12,500 bases of DNA. Origin: Chromera velia. Its lineage: Eukaryota; Sar; Chromeraceae. The notes under the pieces are model-generated. The model ran no database searches and was not told the origin of the DNA. It saw only the letters and a list, made by a program, of their open reading frames with translations. Shown one piece after another: positions 1-7,882 of this stretch. Each line of letters begins with the position of its first letter. Within the stretch, counting starts at the first letter, position 1. The position numbers and the translations under genes are program-made. Location: NCBI GenBank assembly GCA_018398765.1, contig JAHBMJ010001711.1:8697-21196 (forward strand). Direction: 5' to 3'.

Positions 1-252
1 ATTTTTTATTATCAGGCTAAGGTCTTTCTTTCTGTCTTGCAACTAGTCTTCTAGCTAGTCTTGCAAATATTTGAAGAAGATTGATTGATTAACATACCTT
101 GCAAGTTTGAGTAATTTAGATGAGTAATTTGGAGTAATTTAGCTTGGTAGTTTAGAATAATTTAAAGTAATTTAGATCGAATAGGAAACTTAGTAAAGTC
201 TGGAGTAAAACAATTTTAAGTACCTAGTTAACTACTAATTTAGAAAGCTAAA
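1..252. other. AT-rich gene-free flank
   Basis: No open frame, splice-site pair or RNA fold that I can support. The stretch is AT-rich and includes the left cluster of GTAATTT motifs described separately. It runs directly into the TTA target-site copy of the first transposon-like element. Confidence 0.6.
111..173 (+). repeat. Left cluster of GTAATTTA-type short repeats
   Basis: GTAATTT occurs at 111, 124, 134 and 167, with a related TAATTTAAAG stretch between. The same motif is found in reverse complement (AAATTAC) several times at 1905-2002. The two clusters therefore face each other across about 1.7 kb containing all three inverted-repeat elements. They may be decayed subterminal repeats of a larger, older element, or simply similar AT-rich low-complexity DNA. 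Confidence 0.45.
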
Positions 253-255
253 TTA

Positions 256-489
256 GGGGCCATGTAAAAATTCATTTACGTACTAATGGCACGCAAACGG
301 GCTCTAGGGGGGGGTGGGGGGTCTTTGCGTGCCGCCGAGCCTTTTTGGGGCATTCATCTCAGTAGGGTCTGGTGGACAAGCCGTAAGTGCTCAATCTTGA
401 TCCCTATGGTTGCCATATAAAAGCCACCAAATGGTTTCTCCAGATGTTATCTGGTTCTGAAGCACTCAAATGAATTTTTACATAGCCCC
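256..489. mobile_element. MITE-like element with TTA target duplication (PIF/Harbinger-like)
   Basis: A 234-bp element bounded by 22-bp terminal inverted repeats at 256-277 and 468-489 with a single mismatch. The left end begins GGGGCCATGTAAAAATTC and the right end is its reverse complement. TTA stands immediately outside both ends (253-255 and 490-492). A three-base TWA target duplication with G-rich termini is the known signature of PIF/Harbinger-type (Tourist-like) elements, so that superfamily is inferred. There is no transposase frame, so it would be non-autonomous. A G-rich hairpin lies inside. Confidence 0.7.
288..333. repeat. Hairpin with G-rich loop inside the first MITE
   Basis: The 10-bp arms GGCACGCAAA (288-297) and TTTGCGTGCC (324-333) are perfect reverse complements. 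The 26-base loop carries runs of eight and six G separated by one T. The hairpin lies off-centre within the 234-bp element. Confidence 0.7.
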
Positions 490-492
490 TTA

Positions 493-606
493 CTACTTTT
501 ACTCAAACTTGGGAGGTCGATTTCTCATAAACCATACATTAGCAGAGTTAGACGTTCAAACTTACTACAGTGCTTTGTAAGCACCGTTAGTTTGAGCATC
601 TATAAG
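493..606. other. Spacer between two transposon-like elements
   Basis: AT-rich spacer without a supported gene. It ends at the left target-site copy of the next element. Confidence 0.5.
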
Positions 607-614
607 TTTAATAC

Positions 615-1580
615 CTAGGCGACGCACAGTGGTAAAAAAAAAAAAAATAGACCTTTCCAGATTTTTTTTTTTTCTTTTTTTCTACAAAAGATTTCCTATA
701 GAGCACCTCTAAGAGCACCTTGAGGAGCACCTTTTAGAAGTACTTTTAAACTAACTTCCTCGCGAACTTATTACTCAACTCAAAGTTTTAAACATCTTTC
801 AACCCTAGACTGGTCCCTAGTTTCAACCCTAGTTCTAGTTCTAGTTGTTATTGTACGTTTGTCTCTACTAGTGTCTCTACTAGTGTCTTTGTTTTGTGTA
901 TTCGTTTCAGACGGTCTGCGTATTCATCCGAGAGACGCTGTCAGTTAGATAGACACAGACACAAAGACGCAGACACATATATATACGTCTGTGATAGTTC
1001 TCTCAGACATATCTGACGTCCTTCTTGCTTCCCTCCTCTAAGGGATGCCGGGTGATAGACTAGGTGATGGACCAACTGAGTGTGAGAGACGAGGGAGACA
1101 GAGGAAGTGACCTGGTCTGTCGTTTCACCATTCATGCTAATTGAAAAATGAATGAAGTCTACGTGTATGGCACTGCACGCAGCGACCATCGCAAAAGGGG
1201 ATTACACAGACAAAGGCGAGCGGGCAGGCGAAGGAAAAAGGGGGCTCTCTTTTGTCCTATACAAAGAGTGATAAGAAGGATGGATGCATGGATGTAGACA
1301 GAAGAGCAGACAGAGGAGAAGTTCTTTAACTGGCTCTTTGACGATATCTAGGATGATATACATTTCGAAGCTCTAGTCGAAGCTAGTTTTGGTCAATCCT
1401 TTTAAGCATCTACCAAGCTAAAAGTGAAAGTGGGATCCTAGATATGATTCAAACTCTAGTTGAAGCTAGTCATTTAACCTTTATTTTTTTTTTACATATA
1501 CAATAAAATTTTAAATTAAAAAAAAAAAAAAGAATAGACGTTTTCAGATTTATTTTTTTTTACCACTGTGCGTCGCCTAG
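615..1580. mobile_element. Non-autonomous TIR element with 8-bp target duplication (hAT-like)
   Basis: A 966-bp element. The left end CTAGGCGACGCACAGTGGT (615-633), followed by an A tract, is matched perfectly in reverse complement at 1562-1580, preceded by a T tract. TTTAATAC flanks both sides (607-614 and 1581-1588). An 8-bp duplication is known for hAT and P superfamily elements. Reading the shared neighbouring G as part of the duplication gives 9 bp, which would suit Mutator-like elements. Just inside each A or T tract lies a TAGAC..TTTCAGAT-like core in the same orientation at both ends, although the termini are inverted. The interior has short direct repeats such as GAGCACCT and no convincing transposase. 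An 82-codon frame at 941-1189 (minus) is unsupported. Confidence 0.75.
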
Positions 1581-1671
1581 TTTAATACGGTATAACCCTG
1601 TATGGTTTACAAGAAATAATCCAAATCTAAATTACTTTAGTAACTTTTAGTCCCGCTTTTAGTTTAGTTCT

Positions 1672-1876
1672 CTAGGCTCCCCATACTTAAAAAAATAAAT
1701 AAATAAAATTAGGCCAAAACCTAAATTAGTTTTTTTATTTTTTTATTTTTACGCATCAGCTGGGTTTTGAGCTTTGAACTTAAAGTGCCTGCTTCAAAAA
1801 AATATATAAATAAATAAAAAGTAAAAGCAATTTTGGGCAATTAACTTTTTTATTTTTTTACGTATGGGGAGCCTAG
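1672..1876. mobile_element. Small MITE with 8-bp target duplication
   Basis: A 205-bp element. Its ends begin CTAGGCTCCCCATAC and continue into an A-rich stretch, matching in reverse complement over about 28 bp with one mismatch (1672-1699 and 1849-1876). TTAGTTCT flanks both sides (1664-1671 and 1877-1884). The terminal CTAGGC and the 8-bp duplication are shared with the 966-bp element just upstream, so the two probably belong to one superfamily and may use the same transposase. The interior is A/T-rich with runs of AAATAAATAAA type and no coding frame. Confidence 0.78.
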
Positions 1877-1904
1877 TTAGTTCTAGGTTTAGTTTCCAGT
1901 TCTC

Positions 1905-2002
1905 AATTACTTTAAATTACTAAAGTAAATATTACCGTAAATTAATTACTCTAAATTACTTTAAATTACTGAGCTAAATTATTTTAAATTACTTTAAATT
2001 AC
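1905..2002 (-). repeat. Right cluster of AAATTAC-type short repeats
   Basis: Several AAATTAC/TAAATTACT units, the reverse complement of the GTAATTT units at 111-173. No target duplication could be identified at the outer borders, so a larger element is only a hypothesis. Confidence 0.45.
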
Positions 2003-2594
2003 GCTGCAAATGCCTAGACTGCCATGATGTGTCATCCCATTTACTTAAAAAAACTTGCAATTGCATGTCTATGTTTCATGTCATAATGCATGATGTAGTG
2101 CATAATTTCAGAAGGCACTGAGTGGGTCTCTCTATTTCTAATAAAAAACTCTATAAAATAACGTAACATTTTTGTTGCAAAAACGCTATAAGGTCCTATT
2201 CAGTAGTCAGGTACCGAGAGCTGCGCTCTGGCAACATACTTTTACATTAGTTTTCCAAGTGTTTTCCCTGTACTGGGCCTTCAGTTGTTTGAATTCCTGT
2301 TCTTTTGGGAACCTCTCACGTGACACGTACATGCATTTCACTTTCCAGTGCATGACTCCTAGAGTGACTCATGCTGATCCTTCATGCCCGATAAAGTGGC
2401 TAGTGAAGTGGACACCCCGTTTTAAGCCGCAAGGACGGACGCTTCGCGTGCGTCAGGCAGAAAAGCGGTCGAAAGAACGGGTAGGAGAGAGGATGCAGAT
2501 GTCATGGAAGGGGGACTGGAATTTGCAATGATTCCGTATTCAATGAGGGTCCGCCTATTGATTTTGCTCTTGCTCGATCAATGAATCAATTCGA
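2003..2594. other. 3' flank of the minus-strand gene
   Basis: This stretch lies just past the stop of the 782-residue gene and presumably contains its 3' UTR and transcript end. No AATAAA is seen close to the stop on the minus strand. A 119-codon plus-strand frame (2172-2531) shows no domain, signal peptide or splice context and is not called. Confidence 0.45.
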
Positions 2595-2882
2595 TTACCC
2601 CAAAAGATCGAAGTTGAGCTTCGGGAGATCAAATTTTAGGTCCAGACCCAGACCCCCAAACATCCCCTCTTGTTCCTTTGCTCCCTTGTTTTTAGCACAT
2701 TCCTTCGACGATCCTGTTTTGAGGAAGCAGGGAGGTTCGTTGTCCTCTGCGCAGTTCCCCTGCTCGACAATCTCGATGGCCTGTCCGATGTACAGACTGC
2801 AGAATAGCATGTCCAGACCCTCAGGGGCGTTATTGGACGCGAAGACCTCAAAGGCACCGCTGCCAATTTGCTGCGCAAAGAC
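2595..2882 (-). CDS. Exon 4 of the secreted repeat protein
   Basis: 95 codons plus TAA. The acceptor CCTGCAG/GTC is preceded by GGCTAACTG, a good branch-point match. It holds the end of the second L-like domain with the FCS motif, two closing cysteines (NCAEDNEPPC) and a tail GGLGLDLKFDL resembling the SGLDLDLKG stretch after module one. Confidence 0.85.
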   Translation of the reverse strand, partial: VFAQQIGSGAFEVFASNNAPEGLDMLFCSLYIGQAIEIVEQGNCAEDNEPPCFLKTGSSKECAKNKGAKEQEGMFGGLGLDLKFDLPKLNFDLLG

Positions 2883-4034
2883 CTGCAGGTAGGATAGACA
2901 CATGATGCGACACTGGCAGTTAGCCTTGTACACGCATTCTTTCTTTCCTTCTTTGCGCGTGCACTGAACTCAGATTAAGATACGCCGCTGAAGACAAGAC
3001 AGATACCAAGGTTTCTCTTCTCTACATGGCTGCATGTATGGATAAAACTGAGTGTGGAGACATGCGTGTGGAATCAATCTTGGACGAAGATAGATATGCC
3101 TCACACTGCAGTAGAGAGAGACTCAGGGTGCCAATTAAGTGCATTGTCACTCGAGCAATTAAGCTCTTTAAATTTCTACATAACGAATCGTAAACGCACA
3201 GAGAAAAGAGAAGATAGAGGCTTTATATATAAATCACAGAGAAAGAGATGGAGAGGAGATACAGGTGCAAACAGACCTACCTACCTGAGAAGATCGATCG
3301 ACGAGGCGCAACTTCGGGTTGTCTCTCACGTCCACCTCACTGTCGAAGAGCAGAGACATCTTGGGCTGCAGGATGACCTCGAGGTTCGTGTTGTTGAACG
3401 CACTCATCTCATTCTCTTGAGCACTCACGACAGGGTCGACAATTCTGACCACACCGGGGCACCGATCGATCTGGTAAGCTTCGCGGAAGAGGAGGGAGGG
3501 AAAGATCAGGTCGAAGGGAGAGGCGGCATCGCAGCTGTCTCTGATTGCCAGACTACGCATGTACTGTGCCTTTGGGAAGTTTAGGTTTCTGAATCTGGGA
3601 GAACCATCGATTTCGATCTTTGGGCTCTGCAGCACACAGGGGAGTACGATTTCTTCCAAGTCCGGGAATACGCCCTCGCTGTCCGGCTCGAGAACGTCAA
3701 AGGCCTTCCACGCCTTCGGCCAGAATGCTCGTTGGATCTCGGTCGTCTCTGCCGCGAAGGAATTTCCATAGAAAGCCTGCATGTACGTCCCCAGTTACAC
3801 ATACATGCGTGGAATTCAAGGAAATATTCAACGAATTCTGATGCATGCATGATGTTCTCCCCGCACTGCATGGAGGTCCAGTGCCAGAGCACACGCTGAA
3901 ATTTCAGTGATCGCCTGCCTTCCTGCGCGCCTTCCTGAAAAAAACTTCAAATTCGACGCAGGAAAGAAGACAGAATAGAAAAGGGGAGAGGAGGGAAGGA
4001 AGCAAATGCGCAAGCCCCGCCCCAGTCTCTCCCC

Positions 4035-4066
<32 letters not shown>

Positions 4067-6246
4067 GTGTGTGTGTGTGTGTGTGTGTGGAGCCGACCTC
4101 CAGTACTGGAAGCTCAAAGTTCGATGGTGCTCCAGAGAAGATTTCCACGTCGCCAATGATGACTGCGCACTTCTGGAGCTCTTCGAGGGCCGCTTGCGAA
4201 TTCAAAGCAAAGTTCACGAATTGCCCTAGGGTCTCAATGAAGTTGCATACCGCCTCCGGCTTGAACTCGCACGTTTCATTGTCGCACACCGTCTCGTCTC
4301 CATCACACTCCTCTCCGATTTCCACCTGGGTGCGTCATGCATACAGAATACGGCGTGGGAATAGGAGAGTAGAACGAACGAACGAACGAAAGAAGGAACG
4401 AAGGAACGAACGAACGAAAGAAGGAACGAAGGAACGAACGAACGAACGAACGAAAGAAGGAACGAAGGAACGAACGAACGAACGAACGAAAGAAGGAACG
4501 AACGAACGACCGAACGAAAGAAGGCACGAAGGAACGAACGAACGGACGGACGAGCGAACGAATGAAAGAAAGAAAGAAAGAAAGAAAGGAAGGAAGACGG
4601 GAAAAAAGAAAGAATGGGAGTCTGATGCGACCAGGTTTCCATCCACATGAGGCTGGGGTAAACAGCAAACTCTTCCACTGCTACAAAACGGTGTCAGAGA
4701 GGATCTGTCACAAAAGACTAAAAAGAACACATGGGCACACAGACATCCCCCTGCCTGCCTGCGCCTCTAGAGGTCCATGCAAGACTTGATTCCTACATGC
4801 AGAAACAAACGACTCGGACACGGCGTAGCCAGACACCTCTAGACCTATTCACCTGCAATCATGCATTACAGAGTGAATGGCCGGGACCGAATATGACCGA
4901 CGTACGATTCCGTTTCCACACACGGGAGCCTTCTTGTCTTTCGGCATGGCCACCGGAAACGGACACGAGTTCTTCTCCTTCTCCTCCTTTCCCTTGTCAC
5001 CCGATCCAGAGCCAGGAAACCCGAGGCCCTCAAACCCCTTCCAACCATCCGCAAGCTTTCCCCCCTCAACTTTGCCGACACCAATCCCCTTGAGATCAAG
5101 GTCGAGTCCCGAGAAGATATCTTCTTTTCCAGAGACCCCCAGGGGGTCTTTCCCCTTGGATTTTTTCTCCTCGGTATCTTTGCATGCAGGGGAGAGAGGC
5201 CCATTCACCACGCACTTCACACCTCCGTCACATCCGGAGGAGTCAGTGAAAATGTTCAGGAGACGTACTTCGATGGCAGGCAGGCTGCAAAAGTCCAAAT
5301 TGACCCCTGAGATCATCTCGAACTCCCATCCCTCAGGGTCAAACAGATTTCCTGACAGCGCCATTTTGGGTGCGCGGATAGTCTGCAGCGCGGTATCGTT
5401 GGTCACCCGAAGGGCATTGTCAATTTGGCGGAGGGATGGGAGGTCGACTGTTCTCAAGACAGGCATATCTCGGATATTGATGTTGGCGGTGGTCTGGAGA
5501 CTCGGAAAGGTCAGTCTCTCCAAGCTCGCTAACTCTTCAATGTTCACAGTGTCTTGGCCGACCCGCAAGCTGTTGAAATTGACATCAACAAGCTGCGGGC
5601 TTCTTTTCAGGTCAAGATCGCTGTCTACACTGATGAGCTTTGGGAAATGGGCTTTTTGGATCTTCGGAACGTTTTGAATTTCCAACTCTTCGGTATACAG
5701 CAGAGAGGGAAAGTCAACACTCAAAAGCTCCAGGCTGCCTCTGTCGAAATCGACTTCGTCCCTTGCAAAGATCAAGTTGGGCATCGAGATACTTCTTGCC
5801 AAGTTTGGGGGATTGCTGCCTGTGCCTTCTGCTACGATTCCTCCAGGCTGAACAATAACGAGGTTTGGCATTACAACGTCAACGACCTCATCGAGCTCGA
5901 ATACCACATCCTCGGCCGTGCGGCACTTTTGGGCTTCTTCCAGTGCCATGGTGCTATTGATCAGAAGTTCTCCACACCGGACTTCAGGAACGAGCAGGCA
6001 CTCAGAAGTGCAGAAGGACTCAGGCGAACCATTTGCCTTACCTTCATCACATTCTTCCGTTGCAAGGTCTACTTTGCCGTCCCCGCACTTCCCTCCCTTC
6101 CCTCCGAAAAAGCTTCCCTCTTTATCGCCTCCCAAACCAGCCAGCTTGAAGCCTTCAAATTCGAGCAGCTCCGTGGGGTCTGCTGCGTTGACTCCGAGAA
6201 CACATATGGCTGTGCAACACATTGTCAAGTGAACGAGGGGTCTCAT
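2595..6246 (-). CDS. Secreted two-module Cys-rich/receptor-L-like repeat protein (four exons)
   Basis: Exons are 6246-4906, 4325-4098, 3776-3285 and 2882-2595 (TAA at 2595-2597), giving 782 residues. Introns are 580, 321 and 402 nt, GT-AG, all phase 0. Residues 1-21 form a signal peptide (MRPLVHLTMCCTAICVLGVNA), so the protein should be secreted or surface-bound. No later membrane segment is seen. Residues 54-108 are Cys-rich (CGDGK..TEECDEG) and resemble DUF4215/Myxococcus-type disulfide repeats. About 118-330 holds roughly 22-residue repeats (MPNLV, FPSLL, FPKLI, FPSLQ, LPSLR) like receptor-L or Ecm33 beta-helices. A Lys/Gly-rich linker follows. A second copy begins at 443, where CGNGI from exon 1 joins VEIGEECDGD from exon 2. 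Both modules share L.E.QKC and a later FCS, and both end near a GL.LDLK motif. Several N-x-S/T sites are present. The ligand is unknown. The second donor is ambiguous: GAG/GTCGGC is preferred, CCA/GTACTG is possible. Confidence 0.88.
3285..3776 (-). CDS. Exon 3 of the secreted repeat protein
   Basis: 164 codons encoding most of the second beta-helix (residues 524-687), with repeat motifs FPDLEE, FPKAQ, FPSLL and NPKLRLV. The acceptor is ATGCAG/GCT and the donor is CAG/GTAGGT, which is near consensus. The join to exon 4 reproduces the spacing of the first module up to the conserved FCS (SEVDVRDNPKL aligns with NALRVTNDTAL), so no exon appears to be missing. Confidence 0.85.
4036..4089. repeat. 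(GT)n microsatellite in intron 2
   Basis: GT dinucleotides with one TT interruption. On the gene strand this is (CA)n starting about 8 nt inside the intron, very close to the preferred donor of exon 2. Confidence 0.95.
4372..4600. repeat. GAAC/GAAG tetranucleotide array in intron 1
   Basis: A roughly 230-bp array of GAAC and GAAG variants. The marker AAAGAAGG recurs at 4389, 4417, 4453, 4489 and 4517, spaced 28, 36, 36 and 28 bp, so there is a higher-order unit built from multiples of four. The array has no stops in several frames and creates spurious long frames on both strands. It lies wholly inside intron 1. Confidence 0.95.
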
Positions 6247-6439
6247 GGCTTGAAAACGATATGTCAGACTACAAGCCTGACAAAAGACTTCGATTCAAAG
6301 TTAGATGGGCTTTAGTACGTACAGTGTCTCGTCCACAGGGAGCCTGGCCGATAGAGTGTCTCCGCTCTCAGACGCATGGCAACTTACTGAGGTTTCCCGA
6401 CGGTTCATCGCATCATGCAATGCAACAGTATATATATAA
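6124..6439 (-). promoter_or_regulatory. Promoter and leader segment of the secreted-protein gene, source of the duplication
   Basis: The first 41 codons (6246-6124) plus about 190 bp upstream are repeated at 7249-7586. Bases 6247-6439 should hold the 5' UTR and core promoter. A TATATATA run lies at 6429-6438, about 185 bp upstream of the ATG. A promoter role is inferred from position and from its being copied together with the leader. Confidence 0.55.
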
Positions 6440-6442
6440 CGG

Positions 6443-6491
6443 GATACACCCAAGTTGACCCAACTAGTTGGGTGAGTGCCTCGGGGGGCCA
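6443..6491. repeat. Partial copy of the flanking repeat with a 16-bp palindrome
   Basis: GATACACCCAA...GTTGGGTGAGTG..CCTCGGGGGGC matches the repeats at 6960-7010 and 7648-7700. It contains the perfect palindrome ACCCAACTAGTTGGGT (6458-6473). The two downstream copies keep imperfect versions of the palindrome. Confidence 0.75.
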
Positions 6492-6646
6492 TTTAGGGGG
6501 TCGGCCATAATTTGATTGTTGCAAACCATCAGGGGCTTGGGCATGTCTTGCCTGCATGGGCAAGTGGCCGGCGGGGGCCACGGCAACGCGTGCAAAATGT
6601 GCTTTTCGGGACCGCATGCGCGTGGATATATTAATGATACATGCAA

Positions 6647-6745
6647 CTCCGTGCGAGTTACTTGAGGGGCACGCATCACGACGTACGAGCGCGCGGATCG
6701 AGTTTAAATGCGATCGCGGCTCCGTGCGAGTTGCTTGAGGGGCAC
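6647..6745 (+). repeat. 26-bp direct repeat pair, 73 bp apart
   Basis: CTCCGTGCGAGTT(A/G)CTTGAGGGGCAC occurs at 6647-6672 and 6720-6745 with a single difference. The 47-bp spacer is rich in ACG and CGCG steps. Function unknown. Confidence 0.85.
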
Positions 6746-6790
6746 ATTTTGGAATCAGGGCGACAACGTGACAGACAAACAGACACCGAA

Positions 6791-6812
6791 CCCCCCCCCC
6801 CCCNCCCCCCCC
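6791..6812. repeat. Poly-C run with an undetermined base
   Basis: 22 bases of C with N at 6804, so length and base here are uncertain in the assembly. Confidence 0.95.
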
Positions 6813-6853
6813 AAAAATGAAAAAAATGCGTTATGCGAGTGCGTGCGATCTCA

Positions 6854-6897
6854 GGGCCTCTCGGCTGATCTCAGCAGAGCTGAGCTGCCCCCCGAGG
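6854..6897. repeat. GC-rich hairpin module (copy 1 of 4)
   Basis: Arms CTCAGC/GCTGAG around AGA, with an outer CCTC..GG paired with CCGAGG. Related modules lie at 7085-7122, 7766-7804 and 7894-7938. The first and last keep the full stem; the middle two are shorter variants with CCTCCGAG on each side. Confidence 0.7.
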
Positions 6898-6899
6898 CG

Positions 6900-7250
6900 A
6901 TTGTTCCAACTATACATAAAATTTGTTTCGATCTTCAAAAAAAAAAATTATGCATACGTGATACACCCAACTGGTTGGGTGAGTGGTATGGTATGAGTGC
7001 CTCGGGGGGCATCAGTGGTTTGAATTATAATTCTAACAAGTCCCGACTGCGTGTATGTTTATGCAATTAAGTGCGCGCTGTCTTAGGGCCTCCGAGCCGG
7101 GCTGAGCTGCCCTCCGACGGGAAATGTATAATGATTGATTCCACGAATTAATTCCAGGGTCTCATATATGGGGACGCGGCATGCATGAAAAAACCCTCAA
7201 TCATCATTCTGGAGAGACATCGATCTCCCCCCTAAAAAATATAGAGTGAT
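6900..7250. repeat. Left direct repeat flanking the gene-fragment copy
   Basis: It starts ATTGTTCCAACTATAC and includes an A11 run, a GATACACCCAAC..GTTGGGT near-palindrome, a CCTCGGGGGGCATC block, a GC-rich hairpin module and a GATTGATTCCAC block, ending in GACATCGATCTCC...ATATAGAGTGAT. The same order recurs at 7587-7882. This copy has about 57 extra bases (7156-7212). Confidence 0.85.
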
Positions 7251-7371
7251 CGCCTCCCAAACCAGCCAGCTTGGAGCCTTCAAATTCGAACAGCTCCGTG
7301 GGGTCTGCCACGTTGACTCTGAGAACACATATGGCTGTGCAACACATTATCAAGTGAACGAGGAGTCTCAT
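7249..7371 (-). pseudogene. Truncated copy of the secreted-protein gene start (first 41 codons)
   Basis: Starting at the ATG (7371-7369) the frame reads MRLLVHLIMCCTAICVLRVN, matching residues 1-20 of the intact gene, and continues to LAGLGGD at residue 41. Six of the 41 residues differ (P3L, T8I, G18R, A21V, L28F, F33S). After codon 41 homology stops exactly where the left direct repeat begins. The frame runs 20 more codons into the repeat and stops at 7204. The signal peptide remains plausible, but none of the Cys-rich or beta-helix modules is present, so this is a gene fragment rather than a paralogue. The upstream promoter region was copied too (up to 7586). Confidence 0.85.
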
Positions 7372-7586
7372 GGCTTGAAAATGATATGTCAAACTACAAG
7401 CCTGACAAAAAACTTCAATTCAAAGTTAGATGAGCTCTAGTACATACAGTGTCTCATCCACAGGGAGCCTGACCGATAGAGTATAATAGAGTGTCTCCGC
7501 TCTCAGACGCATGGCAACTTACTGAGGTTTTCCGACGGGCGATCATCGAATCATCGCATCATACAATGTAACAGTATATATATATA
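7372..7586 (-). repeat. Copied upstream region of the secreted-protein gene
   Basis: Matches 6247-6439 closely. It has a small insertion near 7481-7490 (GTATAATAGAGTG against GAGTG), another near 7540 (CGATCATCGAAT) and a slightly longer TATATA run. It ends where the right direct repeat begins. Confidence 0.85.
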
Positions 7587-7882
7587 ATTGTTCCAACTAT
7601 ACATAAAATTTGTTTCGATCTTCAAAAAAAAAAATTATGCATACGTGATACACCCAACCAGTTAGGTGAGTGGTATGGTATGAGTGCCTCGGGGGGCATC
7701 GGTGGTTTCAATTATAATTCTAACGAGTCTCGACCGCATGTATGTTTATGCAAGTGCGCACTGTCTTAAGGCCTCCGAGCCGGGCTGAGCTGCCCTCCGA
7801 GGGGAAATGTATATTGAATGATTGATTCCACAAATTAATTCCGGCGGGACATCGATCTCCTCCTCAAAAAATATAGAGTGAT
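7587..7882. repeat. Right direct repeat flanking the gene-fragment copy
   Basis: The same blocks in the same order as 6900-7250, starting ATTGTTCCAACTATAC with the same A11 run, but lacking the roughly 57-bp segment before the last block. The offset between copies is 687 bp. It is followed by a further hairpin module (7894-7938). Confidence 0.85.

Noticed and set aside
941-1189. An 82-residue minus frame inside the 966-bp element
   Set aside because: No transposase motif or coding character, and it is too short to be the element's enzyme.
2172-2531. A 119-residue plus-strand frame
   Set aside because: No recognisable domain, signal or splice context. It lies in the likely 3' flank of the minus-strand gene.
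4006-4730. Long frames on both strands (up to 214 residues, rich in NERTKEG or RSFVRSF)
   Set aside because: They arise from the GT and GAAC/GAAG arrays, which have no stops in several frames, and lie mostly in introns of the minus-strand gene.
4877-6315. Plus-strand frames of 266 and 253 residues
   Set aside because: They are antisense to exon 1, whose minus frame has a signal peptide, cysteine motifs, leucine-rich repeats and consistent splicing. The plus frames have none of these.
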